Counted from the stretch's first letter, positions 1 through 7,876 are shown. The stretch is DNA of 20,173 nucleotides from Bacteroides sp. UBA939 (GCF_002293435.1 NZ_DBDF01000146.1:2206-22378), one strand, 5' to 3'. Numbers and translations are program-made. Notes: generated by a model from the letters alone, not told the origin.

Positions 1-60
1 ATTATCATTCATCGTATAAACTAATTATGAACATCTACTTACATTTATTATTTTATATAG

Positions 61-92
61 CAAAAGTAGTGCATTTGTATCACGCTTACAAG
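61..92 (-). promoter_or_regulatory. Bacteroides-type promoter facing off the left edge
   Basis: On the minus strand the -7 box TACTTTTG (61-68) matches the Bacteroides consensus TAnnTTTG exactly. A TTG (89-91) lies 20 bases upstream as the -33 element. It points leftward, so it should drive a gene outside the window that is divergent from clpB. No coding sequence is visible between it and position 1. Confidence 0.6.
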
Positions 93-262
93 AAGAATAG
101 ATTTTTTCATGTGGGTATCTTTATATACTACGGTATAAAGAGAGACATTTTGTCATCATAAATCACTTTTTAACTGCAAATATGTCGGCAATGGCTCGTT
201 GGCAAATCTTTTGCGCCCGATTAAGTGTTATTAAAAACAAGAATAAAAAGGAGATATAAGAT

Positions 263-2851
263 ATGAACTTTAACAATTTTACCATTAAATCGCAAGAAGC
301 CGTGCAAGAGGCTCTGAATCTGGCCAAAAGTCGGGGACAACAAGCTATCGAGCCGGTTCATGTAATGCAAGGAGTGATGAAGACAGGTGAAAATGTCATC
401 AACTTCATCTTCCAGAAATTGGGCATAAACGGGCAACAGCTCGCACTTGTGCTCGACAGACAGACCGATTCCCTGCCGAAAGTTTCGGGAGGTGAGCCTT
501 ATCTGAGCCGTGAAACGAACGAGGTTTTCCAGAAAGCCACTCAGTATTCCAAAGACATGGGGGACGAATTTGTGTCATTGGAAAGTCTGCTATTGGCATT
601 GCTGACTGTGAAAAGTACGGTTTCTACTATCCTGAAAGATGCGGGCATGACAGAGCGTGAACTCCGTGGAGCTATCACAGAGTTGAGGAAAGGAGAAAAA
701 GTGACTTCTCAATCCAGCGAAGATACTTACCAGTCACTCGAAAAGTACGCTGTCAATCTGAACGAAGCCGCCCGGAGCGGCAAGCTCGATCCGGTTATCG
801 GACGTGACGAAGAAATCCGCCGTGTGCTGCAAATCCTAAGTCGCCGCACCAAAAATAATCCTATATTAATAGGTGAACCGGGAACCGGTAAGACTGCCAT
901 CGTGGAAGGACTTGCCCATCGTATTCTGCGTGGTGATGTGCCTGAGAACCTTAAGAACAAGCAAGTGTACTCGTTGGATATGGGCGCTCTGGTTGCAGGT
1001 GCGAAATACAAAGGCGAGTTTGAAGAACGGCTGAAAGCCGTTATCAATGAAGTGAAGAAATCAGAAGGAGATATTATTCTGTTTATTGATGAGATTCACA
1101 CCCTGGTTGGAGCCGGAAAGGGAGAGGGTGCAATGGATGCTGCCAATATTCTAAAACCTGCCCTGGCGCGTGGTGAACTGAGAAGCATAGGCGCTACCAC
1201 CCTTGACGAGTATCAGAAATATTTCGAAAAGGACAAGGCGTTGGAACGCCGTTTCCAGATCGTATATGTAAATGAACCCGATACGCTGAGTACAATCTCC
1301 ATCTTGCGCGGATTGAAGGAGCGTTACGAAAACCATCACCATGTACGGATTAAGGACGATGCCATCATTGCTGCCGTAGAACTGAGCAACCGCTATATCA
1401 CGGATCGTTTTCTGCCCGATAAGGCTATCGACCTGATGGATGAAGCCGCTGCCAAGTTGCGCATGGAGGTAGATTCCGTTCCTGAAGAACTGGATGAGAT
1501 TTCGCGTAAAATCAAGCAGTTGGAGATTGAACGTGAAGCCATCAAGCGTGAGAATGACAAGCCGAAACTGGAACTGATAGGTAAGGAACTTGCCGAACTG
1601 AAGGAGCAGGAACAATCATACAAGGCCAAATGGCAGAGTGAGAAGACCTTGGTGAACAAGATTCAGCAAAATAAAGTTGAAATCGAAGACCTGAAGTTCG
1701 AGGCCGATAAAGCCGAACGCGAAGGTGATTACGGTAAAGTAGCCGAAATTCGTTACGGCAAGTTGCAGGCATTGAATAAGGAAATTGAGGATACGCAACA
1801 GGAACTCCGTACCATGCAAGGCGACAAAGCCATGATTAAGGAGGAGGTAGATGCTGAGGATATTGCCGATGTAGTATCTCGCTGGACGGGTATCCCGGTC
1901 AGTAAGATGTTGCAAAGTGAGAAGGACAAGTTGTTGCACCTGGAAGACGAGTTGCATCAGCGCGTCATTGGACAAGATGAGGCTATCAGGGCTGTTGCCG
2001 ATGCCGTACGCCGTAGCCGGGCGGGTCTGCAAGACCCGAAACGCCCGATTGGTTCGTTTATTTTCCTTGGCACCACCGGTGTGGGTAAAACGGAACTTGC
2101 CAAAGCGCTTGCCGAGTTTCTGTTCGACGATGAATCAATGATGACGCGAATCGACATGAGCGAATATCAGGAAAAACATAGTGTATCGCGTCTGGTAGGA
2201 GCGCCTCCGGGATACGTCGGCTACGATGAAGGCGGTCAGTTGACCGAAGCCATCCGGCGCAAACCTTATTCCGTTGTATTGTTCGACGAAATAGAGAAGG
2301 CCCATCCGGATGTATTCAATATTCTGCTGCAAGTATTGGACGATGGACGACTGACAGACAATAAGGGGCGTGTGGTAAACTTCAAGAATACCATTATCAT
2401 CATGACTTCCAATATGGGAAGCGCCTATATTCAAAGTCAGATGGAGAGGTTGAACAGCGCCAACAAGGAACAAGTGATAGAAGAGACGAAAAAGGAAGTC
2501 ATGAATATGTTGAAAAAGAACATTCGTCCGGAGTTCCTGAACCGTATTGATGAAACAATCATGTTCCTGCCCTTAACTGAAGATGAAATCAAGCAAATCG
2601 TAGTACTCCAAATAGAAAGTGTACAAAGAATGCTTGTTCAGAATGGCGTGGAATTGATATTGACTGACGATGCCATAGAGTTTCTGACCAAGGTAGGGTA
2701 TGATCCTGAGTTTGGCGCTCGCCCTGTGAAACGTGCTATCCAGCACTATGTGCTGAATGATTTATCAAAAAAATTGTTATCTCAGGAAGTAAATCGCAGC
2801 AAACCGATTACGGTAGATACTGCCGGCGACGGATTAGTATTCAGGAACTAA
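263..2851 (+). CDS. clpB: ATP-dependent protein disaggregase ClpB
   Basis: Cytoplasmic Hsp100 AAA+ chaperone. The family forms a hexameric ring that threads aggregated proteins through its pore, working with DnaK/DnaJ/GrpE. Visible in order: a Clp N-domain (about residues 1-145); first ATPase module with Walker A GEPGTGKT (204-211) and Walker B ending in D276-E277; a long charged heptad-rich M domain (about 395-525); second ATPase module with Walker A GTTGVGKT (603-610) and Walker B VVLFDEIE (671-678); and the ClpB small C-terminal domain. At 862 residues it is full length, and the M domain separates it from ClpA and ClpX. The start is set by a GGAG placed 9 bases before the ATG, a real Shine-Dalgarno that is rare in this lineage. 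No TAnnTTTG promoter is visible upstream. It is transcribed alone and is followed by two hairpins. Confidence 0.98.
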   Translation: MNFNNFTIKSQEAVQEALNLAKSRGQQAIEPVHVMQGVMKTGENVINFIFQKLGINGQQLALVLDRQTDSLPKVSGGEPYLSRETNEVFQKATQYSKDMGDEFVSLESLLLALLTVKSTVSTILKDAGMTERELRGAITELRKGEKVTSQSSEDTYQSLEKYAVNLNEAARSGKLDPVIGRDEEIRRVLQILSRRTKNNPILIGEPGTGKTAIVEGLAHRILRGDVPENLKNKQVYSLDMGALVAGAKYKGEFEERLKAVINEVKKSEGDIILFIDEIHTLVGAGKGEGAMDAANILKPALARGELRSIGATTLDEYQKYFEKDKALERRFQIVYVNEPDTLSTISILRGLKERYENHHHVRIKDDAIIAAVELSNRYITDRFLPDKAIDLMDEAAAKLRMEVDSVPEELDEISRKIKQLEIEREAIKRENDKPKLELIGKELAELKEQEQSYKAKWQSEKTLVNKIQQNKVEIEDLKFEADKAEREGDYGKVAEIRYGKLQALNKEIEDTQQELRTMQGDKAMIKEEVDAEDIADVVSRWTGIPVSKMLQSEKDKLLHLEDELHQRVIGQDEAIRAVADAVRRSRAGLQDPKRPIGSFIFLGTTGVGKTELAKALAEFLFDDESMMTRIDMSEYQEKHSVSRLVGAPPGYVGYDEGGQLTEAIRRKPYSVVLFDEIEKAHPDVFNILLQVLDDGRLTDNKGRVVNFKNTIIIMTSNMGSAYIQSQMERLNSANKEQVIEETKKEVMNMLKKNIRPEFLNRIDETIMFLPLTEDEIKQIVVLQIESVQRMLVQNGVELILTDDAIEFLTKVGYDPEFGARPVKRAIQHYVLNDLSKKLLSQEVNRSKPITVDTAGDGLVFRN

Positions 2852-2872
2852 ACCTGAAAACAGATAAAACGA

Positions 2873-2908
2873 AAGTGAGAGTATTAAAGGTAAGAGATAC
2901 TCTCACTT
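2873..2908 (+). terminator. Hairpin after clpB
   Basis: A perfect 12-bp stem (2873-2884 with 2897-2908) encloses a 12-base loop, 21 bases after the clpB stop codon. No T-tract follows, so it may be a 3'-end stabilising structure rather than a classical intrinsic terminator. Its position just after clpB suggests it belongs to that transcript. Confidence 0.55.
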
Positions 2909-2911
2909 CAC

Positions 2912-2969
2912 AAATAATGCGGCTAATGCAGATTATTTTTAATTTCAATCTGCGTTAGCCGCATTATTT
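2912..2969. repeat. Long 23-bp palindrome between convergent clpB and DUF5606 genes
   Basis: Arms 2912-2934 and 2947-2969 pair at 22 of 23 positions. The exception is U.G in plus-strand RNA and A.C in minus-strand RNA, so plus-strand transcripts fold better. The loop is 12 A/T-rich bases. It begins three bases after the previous hairpin and ends 20 bases from the DUF5606 stop. It could act as a bidirectional terminator or be a REP-like dispersed element: its GCGG-TAA-GCAGAT words resemble the palindrome at 7811-7876. Confidence 0.7.
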
Positions 2970-2988
2970 ATGATAGATGTTCAATCGC

Positions 2989-3420
2989 TTAATCTGCGGT
3001 AGTCTCTTCCGCATCTCCCGTTTCAGGAGCATTCTCAAAATCAGTCATCCCGCAAGATACCAACAAATTATACCAAGAGATAAGTTTTTTGATATCCGTA
3101 AGATATACACGGTCACGATCAAAAGTCGGTAATACTTCTTCCAGATAAGCGCGAAGTTCATCAGGAGTGGCCTTCTTGATATCCATTGCAACGGCGACAC
3201 CATTCTCTTTCTTCTTCATGGCAAGCAGCACATCTTTCAAAGGAACATCATCCGTATCCGTGTACATGGCGATATCTCCCAATGAGATAATCTTCTCGCT
3301 ACCATGAGCGGGGAAGCGTTTTTTGTCGATGAGGGATTCAACAATCAGCATATTTCGACCTTGTGAAACGAGCTTATACAATCCGGGTTTGCCGGAGATA
3401 GACAAAATAGTCTTTAACAT
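2989..3420 (-). CDS. DUF5606 domain-containing protein
   Basis: A 143-residue soluble protein of the Bacteroidota-specific DUF5606 family; I recognise it by overall sequence (opening LKTILSISGKPGLYKL). The molecular function is unknown. The N-terminal half is a compact beta-rich segment of about 70 residues, then a helical segment (about 85-130) with the pattern DELRAYLEEVLP and a YLTDIKKLISWYNLL helix, and finally a short acidic tail. There is no signal peptide and no membrane segment. It lies downstream of coaE on the same strand, but 113 bases away and with its own -33/-7 promoter, so it is probably at least partly independent. No Shine-Dalgarno precedes the ATG, only A/T-rich sequence, as is normal in this lineage. 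Confidence 0.85.
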   Translation of the reverse strand: MLKTILSISGKPGLYKLVSQGRNMLIVESLIDKKRFPAHGSEKIISLGDIAMYTDTDDVPLKDVLLAMKKKENGVAVAMDIKKATPDELRAYLEEVLPTFDRDRVYLTDIKKLISWYNLLVSCGMTDFENAPETGDAEETTAD

Positions 3421-3464
3421 AGTGTATTCTATTTTTTATTAGTAATATTTTCTTTTTCGGTGGG

Positions 3465-3496
3465 CAAAGATAATGCAAAGCCGAAGCAAAAGCAAA
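3465..3496 (-). promoter_or_regulatory. Promoter of the DUF5606 gene
   Basis: Minus strand: TTTG (3493-3496), 20-base spacer, then TATCTTTG (3465-3472), an exact TAnnTTTG -7 box. It lies 45 bases before the DUF5606 start and just after coaE ends. Confidence 0.75.
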
Positions 3497-3533
3497 TTTA
3501 TTTGTTCTCAACGAGGCATAGTCTTTCTTCGTT

Positions 3534-4136
3534 TTAACGAAAGTAAGCACTATTTCCGGATATAGAAGCTATTATTTTCAAAACCTGAGGAATCAATGGG
3601 CTTTCACCGTCGTTTATAATCACAAAATCGGCATGGGTACGTTTTTCTTCATCACTCATCTGACTGCGGATGCGACGTTCTACCAACTCGCGCGAAGATT
3701 TATCCCGCTGTATGGCACGTGCAATGCGTAGCTCTTCGGGAGCATAAACCATGATTACTGCATCTACCTCACCGGCAAAGCCCGATTCAATGAGAATGGC
3801 TGATTCCATACCTACCACAGGATAAGAGGCATGGCGTTCCACCCATCGGCGAAAATCATCTCGTACGCGTGGGTGAATAATAGCGTTTACCGTATGTATA
3901 TGTTCGGGATTATCAAAAATATAAGAAGCGAGCAAAGACTTGTTAAGTTCGCCACGAACATAAACTTCTTCGCCCAGAAGGGCTATCAATTCACAGCGGA
4001 TAAAAGTATCCGCAACCGTCAGACGCTTCGATTCCTTATCCGAAATGTAAACGGGGATACCCATTGTTCCCAACAATCGGGATACCACGCTTTTCCCGCT
4101 GCCGATTCCACCCGTTATGCCGACTTTAATTGTCAT
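3534..4136 (-). CDS. coaE: Dephospho-CoA kinase
   Basis: Catalyses the last step of coenzyme A synthesis, ATP-dependent phosphorylation of the 3'-hydroxyl of the ribose in dephospho-CoA, in the cytoplasm. The P-loop GGIGSGKS is at residues 9-16 of the 200-residue protein. It is followed by the family's DKE-type motif (YISDKESKRL) and the lid region rich in Arg (RIARAIQRDKSS, then RRIRSQMSDEEK). Length is normal for CoaE. I chose the ATG at 4136, which places the P-loop at the usual distance from the N-terminus. A start seven codons upstream (4157) is possible but adds residues not typical of the family. With the chosen start the gene overlaps the end of the YbbR-like gene by 11 bases, implying translational coupling in the nusB-yajC-ybbR-coaE block. 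Confidence 0.95.
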   Translation of the reverse strand: MTIKVGITGGIGSGKSVVSRLLGTMGIPVYISDKESKRLTVADTFIRCELIALLGEEVYVRGELNKSLLASYIFDNPEHIHTVNAIIHPRVRDDFRRWVERHASYPVVGMESAILIESGFAGEVDAVIMVYAPEELRIARAIQRDKSSRELVERRIRSQMSDEEKRTHADFVIINDGESPLIPQVLKIIASISGNSAYFR

Positions 4137-5142
4137 ATCCGGAAGATACTTGCTCAATCAAAAAGTCCACTTGCTCCGGATTAATACGTATCCGGTTCAC
4201 TCCTTTAGGAAATGTGTTCAGCTTCACGGTATATTTATCCGAACCGAGTTTCAGCAGTTCCTCGTAAGAAACATTAATGTGAAAGTCATTCTCATTGATT
4301 TGGCGAAAACGGCTCAAGCCAACCTGGAAGGTAACATTTACCTTTGAAGGGAAAGCACGCAACGCTTTGCCGGCTGGGAAATTAACTCCACGCAGAGGTA
4401 CTTCGACCGTTTTCTCCGTATAAATATCTACCGGGAAAACCATTTCAACTGACGACGGTACAAATTTTATTCCTTTTTGCGCAAGTAAGGGTATTTGTTG
4501 TTTTAGTGTATCGGAAATATTTATCAGATTTACTTTCTGTGTATAGGCTACGGTTATCGTATCCAACATTTCAGCCGGTGCGTAAGCCAATACTGAATCC
4601 GGACGACAAATAGTGTCCGGAATATAATACTGCCGACCGGCGCTTACTACTCCCTGCAACCTGACCGGAAGCAGTTTGGATGTTCCCGTTGAATAAATAT
4701 ATTCCAATGTATCAGGCGTTACGGAAAGTAGCTTCGTAGAAACATTCAACTGGCTGAGCAACTTTTTCTCGAACTGCGAAGAATAGATTCGTACATGATT
4801 ATTGTTCCTGTTATAATCGGAAAAGTCCAGAGTTAGAGGAAAGAAACTCTTTCCGAGCATGTAATTCAACAGTACCGTACCCTTATCTCTCACACGGATA
4901 CGTAATTCCGAAGGAGGTTCCGAAGTAATCACTACATTATTGGGTACACCTTTGAGTCGGACAGGAATAGAGAACTCCGTTTCGTAGTCGTTGTTTAATG
5001 TTTGAAGCAACCAAAATCCGCCGGCTATGAAGAAAAAGAATAAAAAAATTAAGAACTCCCTGCTCTTATCACTGAGCAGGAAATCCTTAAACTTTCTCGC
5101 TGTTTTTAAATATATGCGTCTTATGTTCCTACGTTCAAACAT
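4126..5142 (-). CDS. YbbR-like domain protein (CdaR-related)
   Basis: A 338-residue single-pass membrane protein. A basic cytoplasmic N-terminus is followed by one hydrophobic segment (about residues 30-47, with a run of five Phe). The rest is exported and made of repeated beta-rich YbbR domains, recognisable by recurring V-P-V-R-L and V-x-V-x-G patterns. In Firmicutes YbbR/CdaR regulates the diadenylate cyclase CdaA. No cyclase gene is adjacent here, so that partnership is only a guess. The gene sits between yajC (22-base gap) and coaE (11-base overlap). No signal-peptidase site follows the anchor, so it probably stays tethered to the inner membrane. Confidence 0.85.
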   Translation of the reverse strand: MFERRNIRRIYLKTARKFKDFLLSDKSREFLIFLFFFFIAGGFWLLQTLNNDYETEFSIPVRLKGVPNNVVITSEPPSELRIRVRDKGTVLLNYMLGKSFFPLTLDFSDYNRNNNHVRIYSSQFEKKLLSQLNVSTKLLSVTPDTLEYIYSTGTSKLLPVRLQGVVSAGRQYYIPDTICRPDSVLAYAPAEMLDTITVAYTQKVNLINISDTLKQQIPLLAQKGIKFVPSSVEMVFPVDIYTEKTVEVPLRGVNFPAGKALRAFPSKVNVTFQVGLSRFRQINENDFHINVSYEELLKLGSDKYTVKLNTFPKGVNRIRINPEQVDFLIEQVSSGYDN

Positions 5143-5164
5143 AGGCTCGCTTTTCTATTCGGAA

Positions 5165-5497
5165 TTATTTAGCTGTCTGATTGCTACTGTTAGCATCAGC
5201 GGCAGCGGCGAATACAGAGTTCTTATCTATTCTGATCTTAACGTTAGAAGCGATTTCAAGAATCACATCATTGTCGTTAATCTCTTTGATAACCCCATGG
5301 ATGCCACCTGCAGTAATCACTTTCTGATTTACTTGAAGCGATTTACGGAAGTTTGCAATCTCTTTCTGCTTCTTGTTTTGCGGGCGAATCATGAAAAAGT
5401 ACATGATAGCGAACATGGCAATCAGAAGAATCCACATCATGTTACTACCTCCCGGAGCAGCGGGGGCTGCCTGCAATAATACGGTCATTAAGTTCAT
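5165..5497 (-). CDS. yajC: Preprotein translocase accessory subunit YajC
   Basis: A small inner-membrane protein associated with the SecDF-YajC accessory complex of the Sec translocase. The 110-residue sequence shows an Ala/Pro-rich N-terminus, a single membrane segment (about 20-37) rich in Met and Ile, then the family signature FMIRPQNKKQKE. A cytoplasmic domain follows with the diagnostic pattern VITAGGIHGVIKEI and a conserved KIRIDKNSV near the end. Length is typical. secD/secF are not visible nearby. It is transcribed with nusB upstream (39-base gap) and the YbbR-like gene downstream. No Shine-Dalgarno is present; the leader is A/T rich. Confidence 0.95.
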   Translation of the reverse strand: MNLMTVLLQAAPAAPGGSNMMWILLIAMFAIMYFFMIRPQNKKQKEIANFRKSLQVNQKVITAGGIHGVIKEINDNDVILEIASNVKIRIDKNSVFAAAADANSSNQTAK

Positions 5498-5536
5498 AAA
5501 TTATTCGTTTTTAGTTTTTAATACTCAACAAAGCTA

Positions 5537-6463
5537 TTATTTTTTTGTTAATTTGCCTTCTTTTTTTAATTGATTAACTATTCCATCCAAAGTACCGTTT
5601 ACGAAGCTTCCGCTCTTTACCGTACTATAAATTTTAGCAACCTCTACATACTCATTCAACGAAACACTGATTGGAATGTTGGGAAAACTAAGAATCTCTG
5701 CCAATGCACATTGCATAATTACTACATCCATAAAAGCAACACGCTCCAAATCCCAGTTGCGTGTATTCTCACTGATAAGGTGACGATAGTAATCGCAATT
5801 CAAAATTGTACGACGGAAAAGGCGACGGGCAAACTCCCGGTCTTCATCATCTTTAAATTCCGGCAGTAATTCTTGATTAGCTCCATTCTTCTCTTCGAAA
5901 CGCTTAATCGTTTTCATCACAAAGGTGTCTACTATTTCCTTATCATCGTTCCAGTAAAGACTCTGGTCTTCCAATAAAGTATCTAATGCCGTATTATTTA
6001 AAATAAGCGTCTTATAGAGTTTTCTCCATAATTCACGGTCTGCCTCATACGATTTTTCAGACGAAGCCATATACTCTTTATAAGTATCGGAAACTATGAT
6101 CTGCTCATACAAGTTTTTGATGAAATCCTCGTCGTTGTCCCACGAACGTTTCTGGTTGGCAGAAAAGTCCAACAACTGTTTGTTCACTTCTAACTGTGAA
6201 ATGAACTGATTTTCCACGAATTTCAAGTTTGGATACAACTCCTCGGCAGTGGGAGCTAATTTGGCTTTTGCCGCGTCGATACGTTTTTGTGCGTAGTTCG
6301 TCAAAGCTACCATCAGAATCAGCAAGTAATTGTAAAGGTCATACGCCTTGGATAGGCTAAAGAATAACTCTTTCTCCGCTGAGTCTAAATTTTTACTTCC
6401 GTTCTGATAATAAGCATACACAATTTGTATAATCTTAAGACGAATAAGAACTCTGTTAATCAT
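5537..6463 (-). CDS. nusB: Transcription antitermination factor NusB (long Bacteroidota form)
   Basis: The C-terminal third (about residues 200-308) carries the NusB fold signature: a helix with DVVIMQCALAEIL, then IPISVSLNEYVEVAKIYS and FVNGTLDGI. NusB binds boxA RNA with NusE/S10 and supports rRNA antitermination. The protein is about 308 residues, roughly twice the E. coli NusB (139). The added N-terminal part is helical and charged, and this long form is usual in Bacteroidota. I chose the ATG at 6463 (MINRVLIRLK), because an upstream in-frame ATG at 6538 would start before the promoter's -7 box at 6498-6505. It leads the nusB-yajC-ybbR-coaE block. Confidence 0.93.
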   Translation of the reverse strand: MINRVLIRLKIIQIVYAYYQNGSKNLDSAEKELFFSLSKAYDLYNYLLILMVALTNYAQKRIDAAKAKLAPTAEELYPNLKFVENQFISQLEVNKQLLDFSANQKRSWDNDEDFIKNLYEQIIVSDTYKEYMASSEKSYEADRELWRKLYKTLILNNTALDTLLEDQSLYWNDDKEIVDTFVMKTIKRFEEKNGANQELLPEFKDDEDREFARRLFRRTILNCDYYRHLISENTRNWDLERVAFMDVVIMQCALAEILSFPNIPISVSLNEYVEVAKIYSTVKSGSFVNGTLDGIVNQLKKEGKLTKK

Positions 6464-6497
6464 AAATTTATTAATCAATACTGTTGTTAACGAGATG

Positions 6498-6530
6498 CAA
6501 AAGTAGGCATTTTTAATGAGTTTACACAAA
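6498..6530 (-). promoter_or_regulatory. Promoter of the nusB-yajC-ybbR-coaE block
   Basis: Minus strand: TTTG (6527-6530), 21-base spacer, TACTTTTG (6498-6505). Both boxes match the Bacteroides house-keeping consensus. The -7 box ends 34 bases before the nusB ATG, which excludes the longer reading of NusB. Confidence 0.82.
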
Positions 6531-6576
6531 TAAATCACATTTTTTAATGCGGATATTCATTATCTGGGCTTTTTCT

Positions 6577-6607
6577 TTTGACAGTTTAAAAAAAATCGTC
6601 ACTTTTG
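6577..6607 (+). promoter_or_regulatory. Promoter of the PUR-family gene
   Basis: Plus strand: TTTG (6577-6580), 19-base spacer, CACTTTTG (6600-6607), one mismatch from TAnnTTTG. It lies 29 bases before the ATG at 6637 and shows that the in-frame upstream ATG at 6547 is not the real start. Confidence 0.65.
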
Positions 6608-6636
6608 ATGCCGATTACAACTTGAAACATAGGAAA

Positions 6637-7065
6637 ATGGAAGATTTAAAGAAAAAAAACGGAGTGGACATAAATGAGAAGGAGATTGTATTCTCTAAAT
6701 CGATTAAGGCGGGGAAACGAATCTACTATCTGGATGTAAAGAAGAACAAAAAAGATGAAATGTTTCTCGCTATTACCGAAAGTAAGAAAATTACCACAGG
6801 TGAAGGAGACGGTGCACTGGTAAGTTTTGAAAAGCATAAAATCTTCTTGTATAAAGAAGATTTTGAAAAGTTCATGGCTGGTATGAATGCGGCTATCAAT
6901 TTCATCAATCAAACCGAGGCAATGGAAACTGTCGGCGAAATGCAAGACGAGACCAAAGAAGACGCTGAAGTAGTATCCGATAACATAGCCGGAATGAATG
7001 AAAACGGAATGGATTTGGATGGAGAAATTGATATAGATATTGATTTTGAAGAATCAATTCTTTGA
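6637..7065 (+). CDS. PUR-family DNA/RNA-binding protein (DUF3276)
   Basis: A 142-residue protein matching the bacterial PUR-alpha-like family formerly called DUF3276, found across Bacteroidota and related to Borrelia BpuR, a single-stranded nucleic-acid binder. The PUR-type repeat spans about residues 13-92: KEIVFSKSIKAGKRIYYLDV, a basic KKNKKDE turn, LAITESKK, and a final helix KEDFEKFMAGMNAAINFI. After it comes an acidic, low-complexity tail ending in an IDIDIDFEE pattern (about 131-139). The start at 6637 follows from the promoter at 6577-6607. It is divergent from nusB, and its target here is unknown. The tail is a notable addition to the folded domain. Confidence 0.85.
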   Translation: MEDLKKKNGVDINEKEIVFSKSIKAGKRIYYLDVKKNKKDEMFLAITESKKITTGEGDGALVSFEKHKIFLYKEDFEKFMAGMNAAINFINQTEAMETVGEMQDETKEDAEVVSDNIAGMNENGMDLDGEIDIDIDFEESIL

Positions 7066-7091
7066 TAATTCAAAAAGAAGCTGTACTTTTG
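7061..7091 (+). promoter_or_regulatory. Promoter of rplY
   Basis: Plus strand: TTTG (7061-7064, overlapping the stop codon of the PUR gene), 19-base spacer, TACTTTTG (7084-7091), an exact consensus -7 box. The expected 5' leader to the rplY ATG is about 90 bases. Confidence 0.82.
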
Positions 7092-7189
7092 CACCGCTTT
7101 TTTGCAACATCATGTGGATATCCACATCGTGTGATGGTGAATTAAGCAACAAACAACTTAATTTAGAGTAACACAAAAAATTTAAGAAA

Positions 7190-7777
7190 ATGAAATCAAT
7201 TGAAGTAAAAGGTACTGCAAGAACTATTGCAGAACGTTCTTCGGAACAGGCTAGAGCTTTAAAAGCTATTCGTAGGGACAATGGTGTACCCTGTGTCTTG
7301 TATGGAGCAGGTGAAACAGTTCACTTCACTGTACCTGTAGATGGTTTGCGTAATTTGGTATATACTCCGCATATCTATGTCGTGGATTTGATTATTGATG
7401 ATAAAAAAGTAAATGCCATTTTGAAGGATATTCAATTCCATCCGGTAAAAGATGCAATTCTGCACGTTGATTTCTATCAGATTGATGAAGCTAAACCTAT
7501 TGTAATAGAAGTTCCGGTACAAATGGAAGGTTTGGCAGAAGGTGTAAAAGCCGGTGGTAAACTGGTGTTGCAGATGCGTAAGCTGAAAGTGAAAGCATTG
7601 TATAACGTTATTCCTGAGAGACTGAATATCAACGTTGCTCATCTGGGTTTAGGCAAGACTGTGAAAGTAGGAGAGTTAAGCTTCGAAGGTCTGGAATTAA
7701 TGAATGCAAAAGAAGCTGTGGTATGTGCCGTTAAGTTGACTCGTGCTGCGAGAGGTGCTGCAGCTGCCGGCAATTAA
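7190..7777 (+). CDS. rplY: Large-subunit ribosomal protein bL25 (Ctc/TL5 long form)
   Basis: Binds 5S rRNA in the central protuberance of the 50S subunit. The 195-residue protein has the L25 barrel (about 1-90: ARTIAERSSEQARALKAIRRDNGVPCVLYGAG, then AILKDIQFHPVKDAILHVDFYQI) and the C-terminal TL5/CTC domain (about 95-185: VPVQMEGLAEGVKAGGKL and later VKVGELSFEGLELM). It is therefore the long form rather than the about 95-residue E. coli form. The C-terminus is Ala/Gly rich. It has its own promoter and a leader of about 90 bases, and pth follows 125 bases later across a palindromic element. No Shine-Dalgarno is present; the sequence before the ATG is A-rich. Confidence 0.97.
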   Translation: MKSIEVKGTARTIAERSSEQARALKAIRRDNGVPCVLYGAGETVHFTVPVDGLRNLVYTPHIYVVDLIIDDKKVNAILKDIQFHPVKDAILHVDFYQIDEAKPIVIEVPVQMEGLAEGVKAGGKLVLQMRKLKVKALYNVIPERLNINVAHLGLGKTVKVGELSFEGLELMNAKEAVVCAVKLTRAARGAAAAGN

Positions 7778-7810
7778 TCAGATTTCTTTTAAGAAAACAG
7801 CATAAATCAG

Positions 7811-7876
7811 GAACGCGGATTAACGCAGATGACGCAGATTTCATTAATCCGCGGAAAGCTGCGATAATCCGCGTTC
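7811..7876. repeat. Palindromic intergenic element with alternative stems
   Basis: Perfect 12-bp outer arms lie at 7811-7822 and 7865-7876, continued inward by CGCAG (7824-7828) with CTGCG (7859-7863). The left arm can instead pair with a second complementary copy at about 7844-7853. Two direct copies of ACGCAGAT lie at 7823-7830 and 7832-7839. It lies between rplY and pth and is followed by a short T-rich stretch. It resembles dispersed Bacteroides intergenic repeats, and may serve as an rplY terminator or attenuator. Confidence 0.7.

Noticed and set aside
120..262. CIRCE/HrcA operator upstream of clpB
   Set aside because: No TTAGCACTC-N9-GAGTGCTAA or close variant is present.
3831..4184. 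Plus-strand open frame opposite coaE
   Set aside because: It lies antisense to a well-recognised gene, has no family resemblance and is biased only as a shadow frame.
5027..5479. Plus-strand 150-codon frame opposite the yajC/ybbR genes
   Set aside because: Its opening lysine-rich part is the reverse of the YbbR membrane segment, so it is a shadow.
6464..6538. Longer NusB start at 6538
   Set aside because: It would place the consensus -7 box inside the coding region. MINRVLIR at 6463 fits family N-termini.
6547..6636. Longer start of the PUR-family protein
   Set aside because: The -33/-7 boxes at 6577-6607 lie within it, and the added residues are unlike the family.
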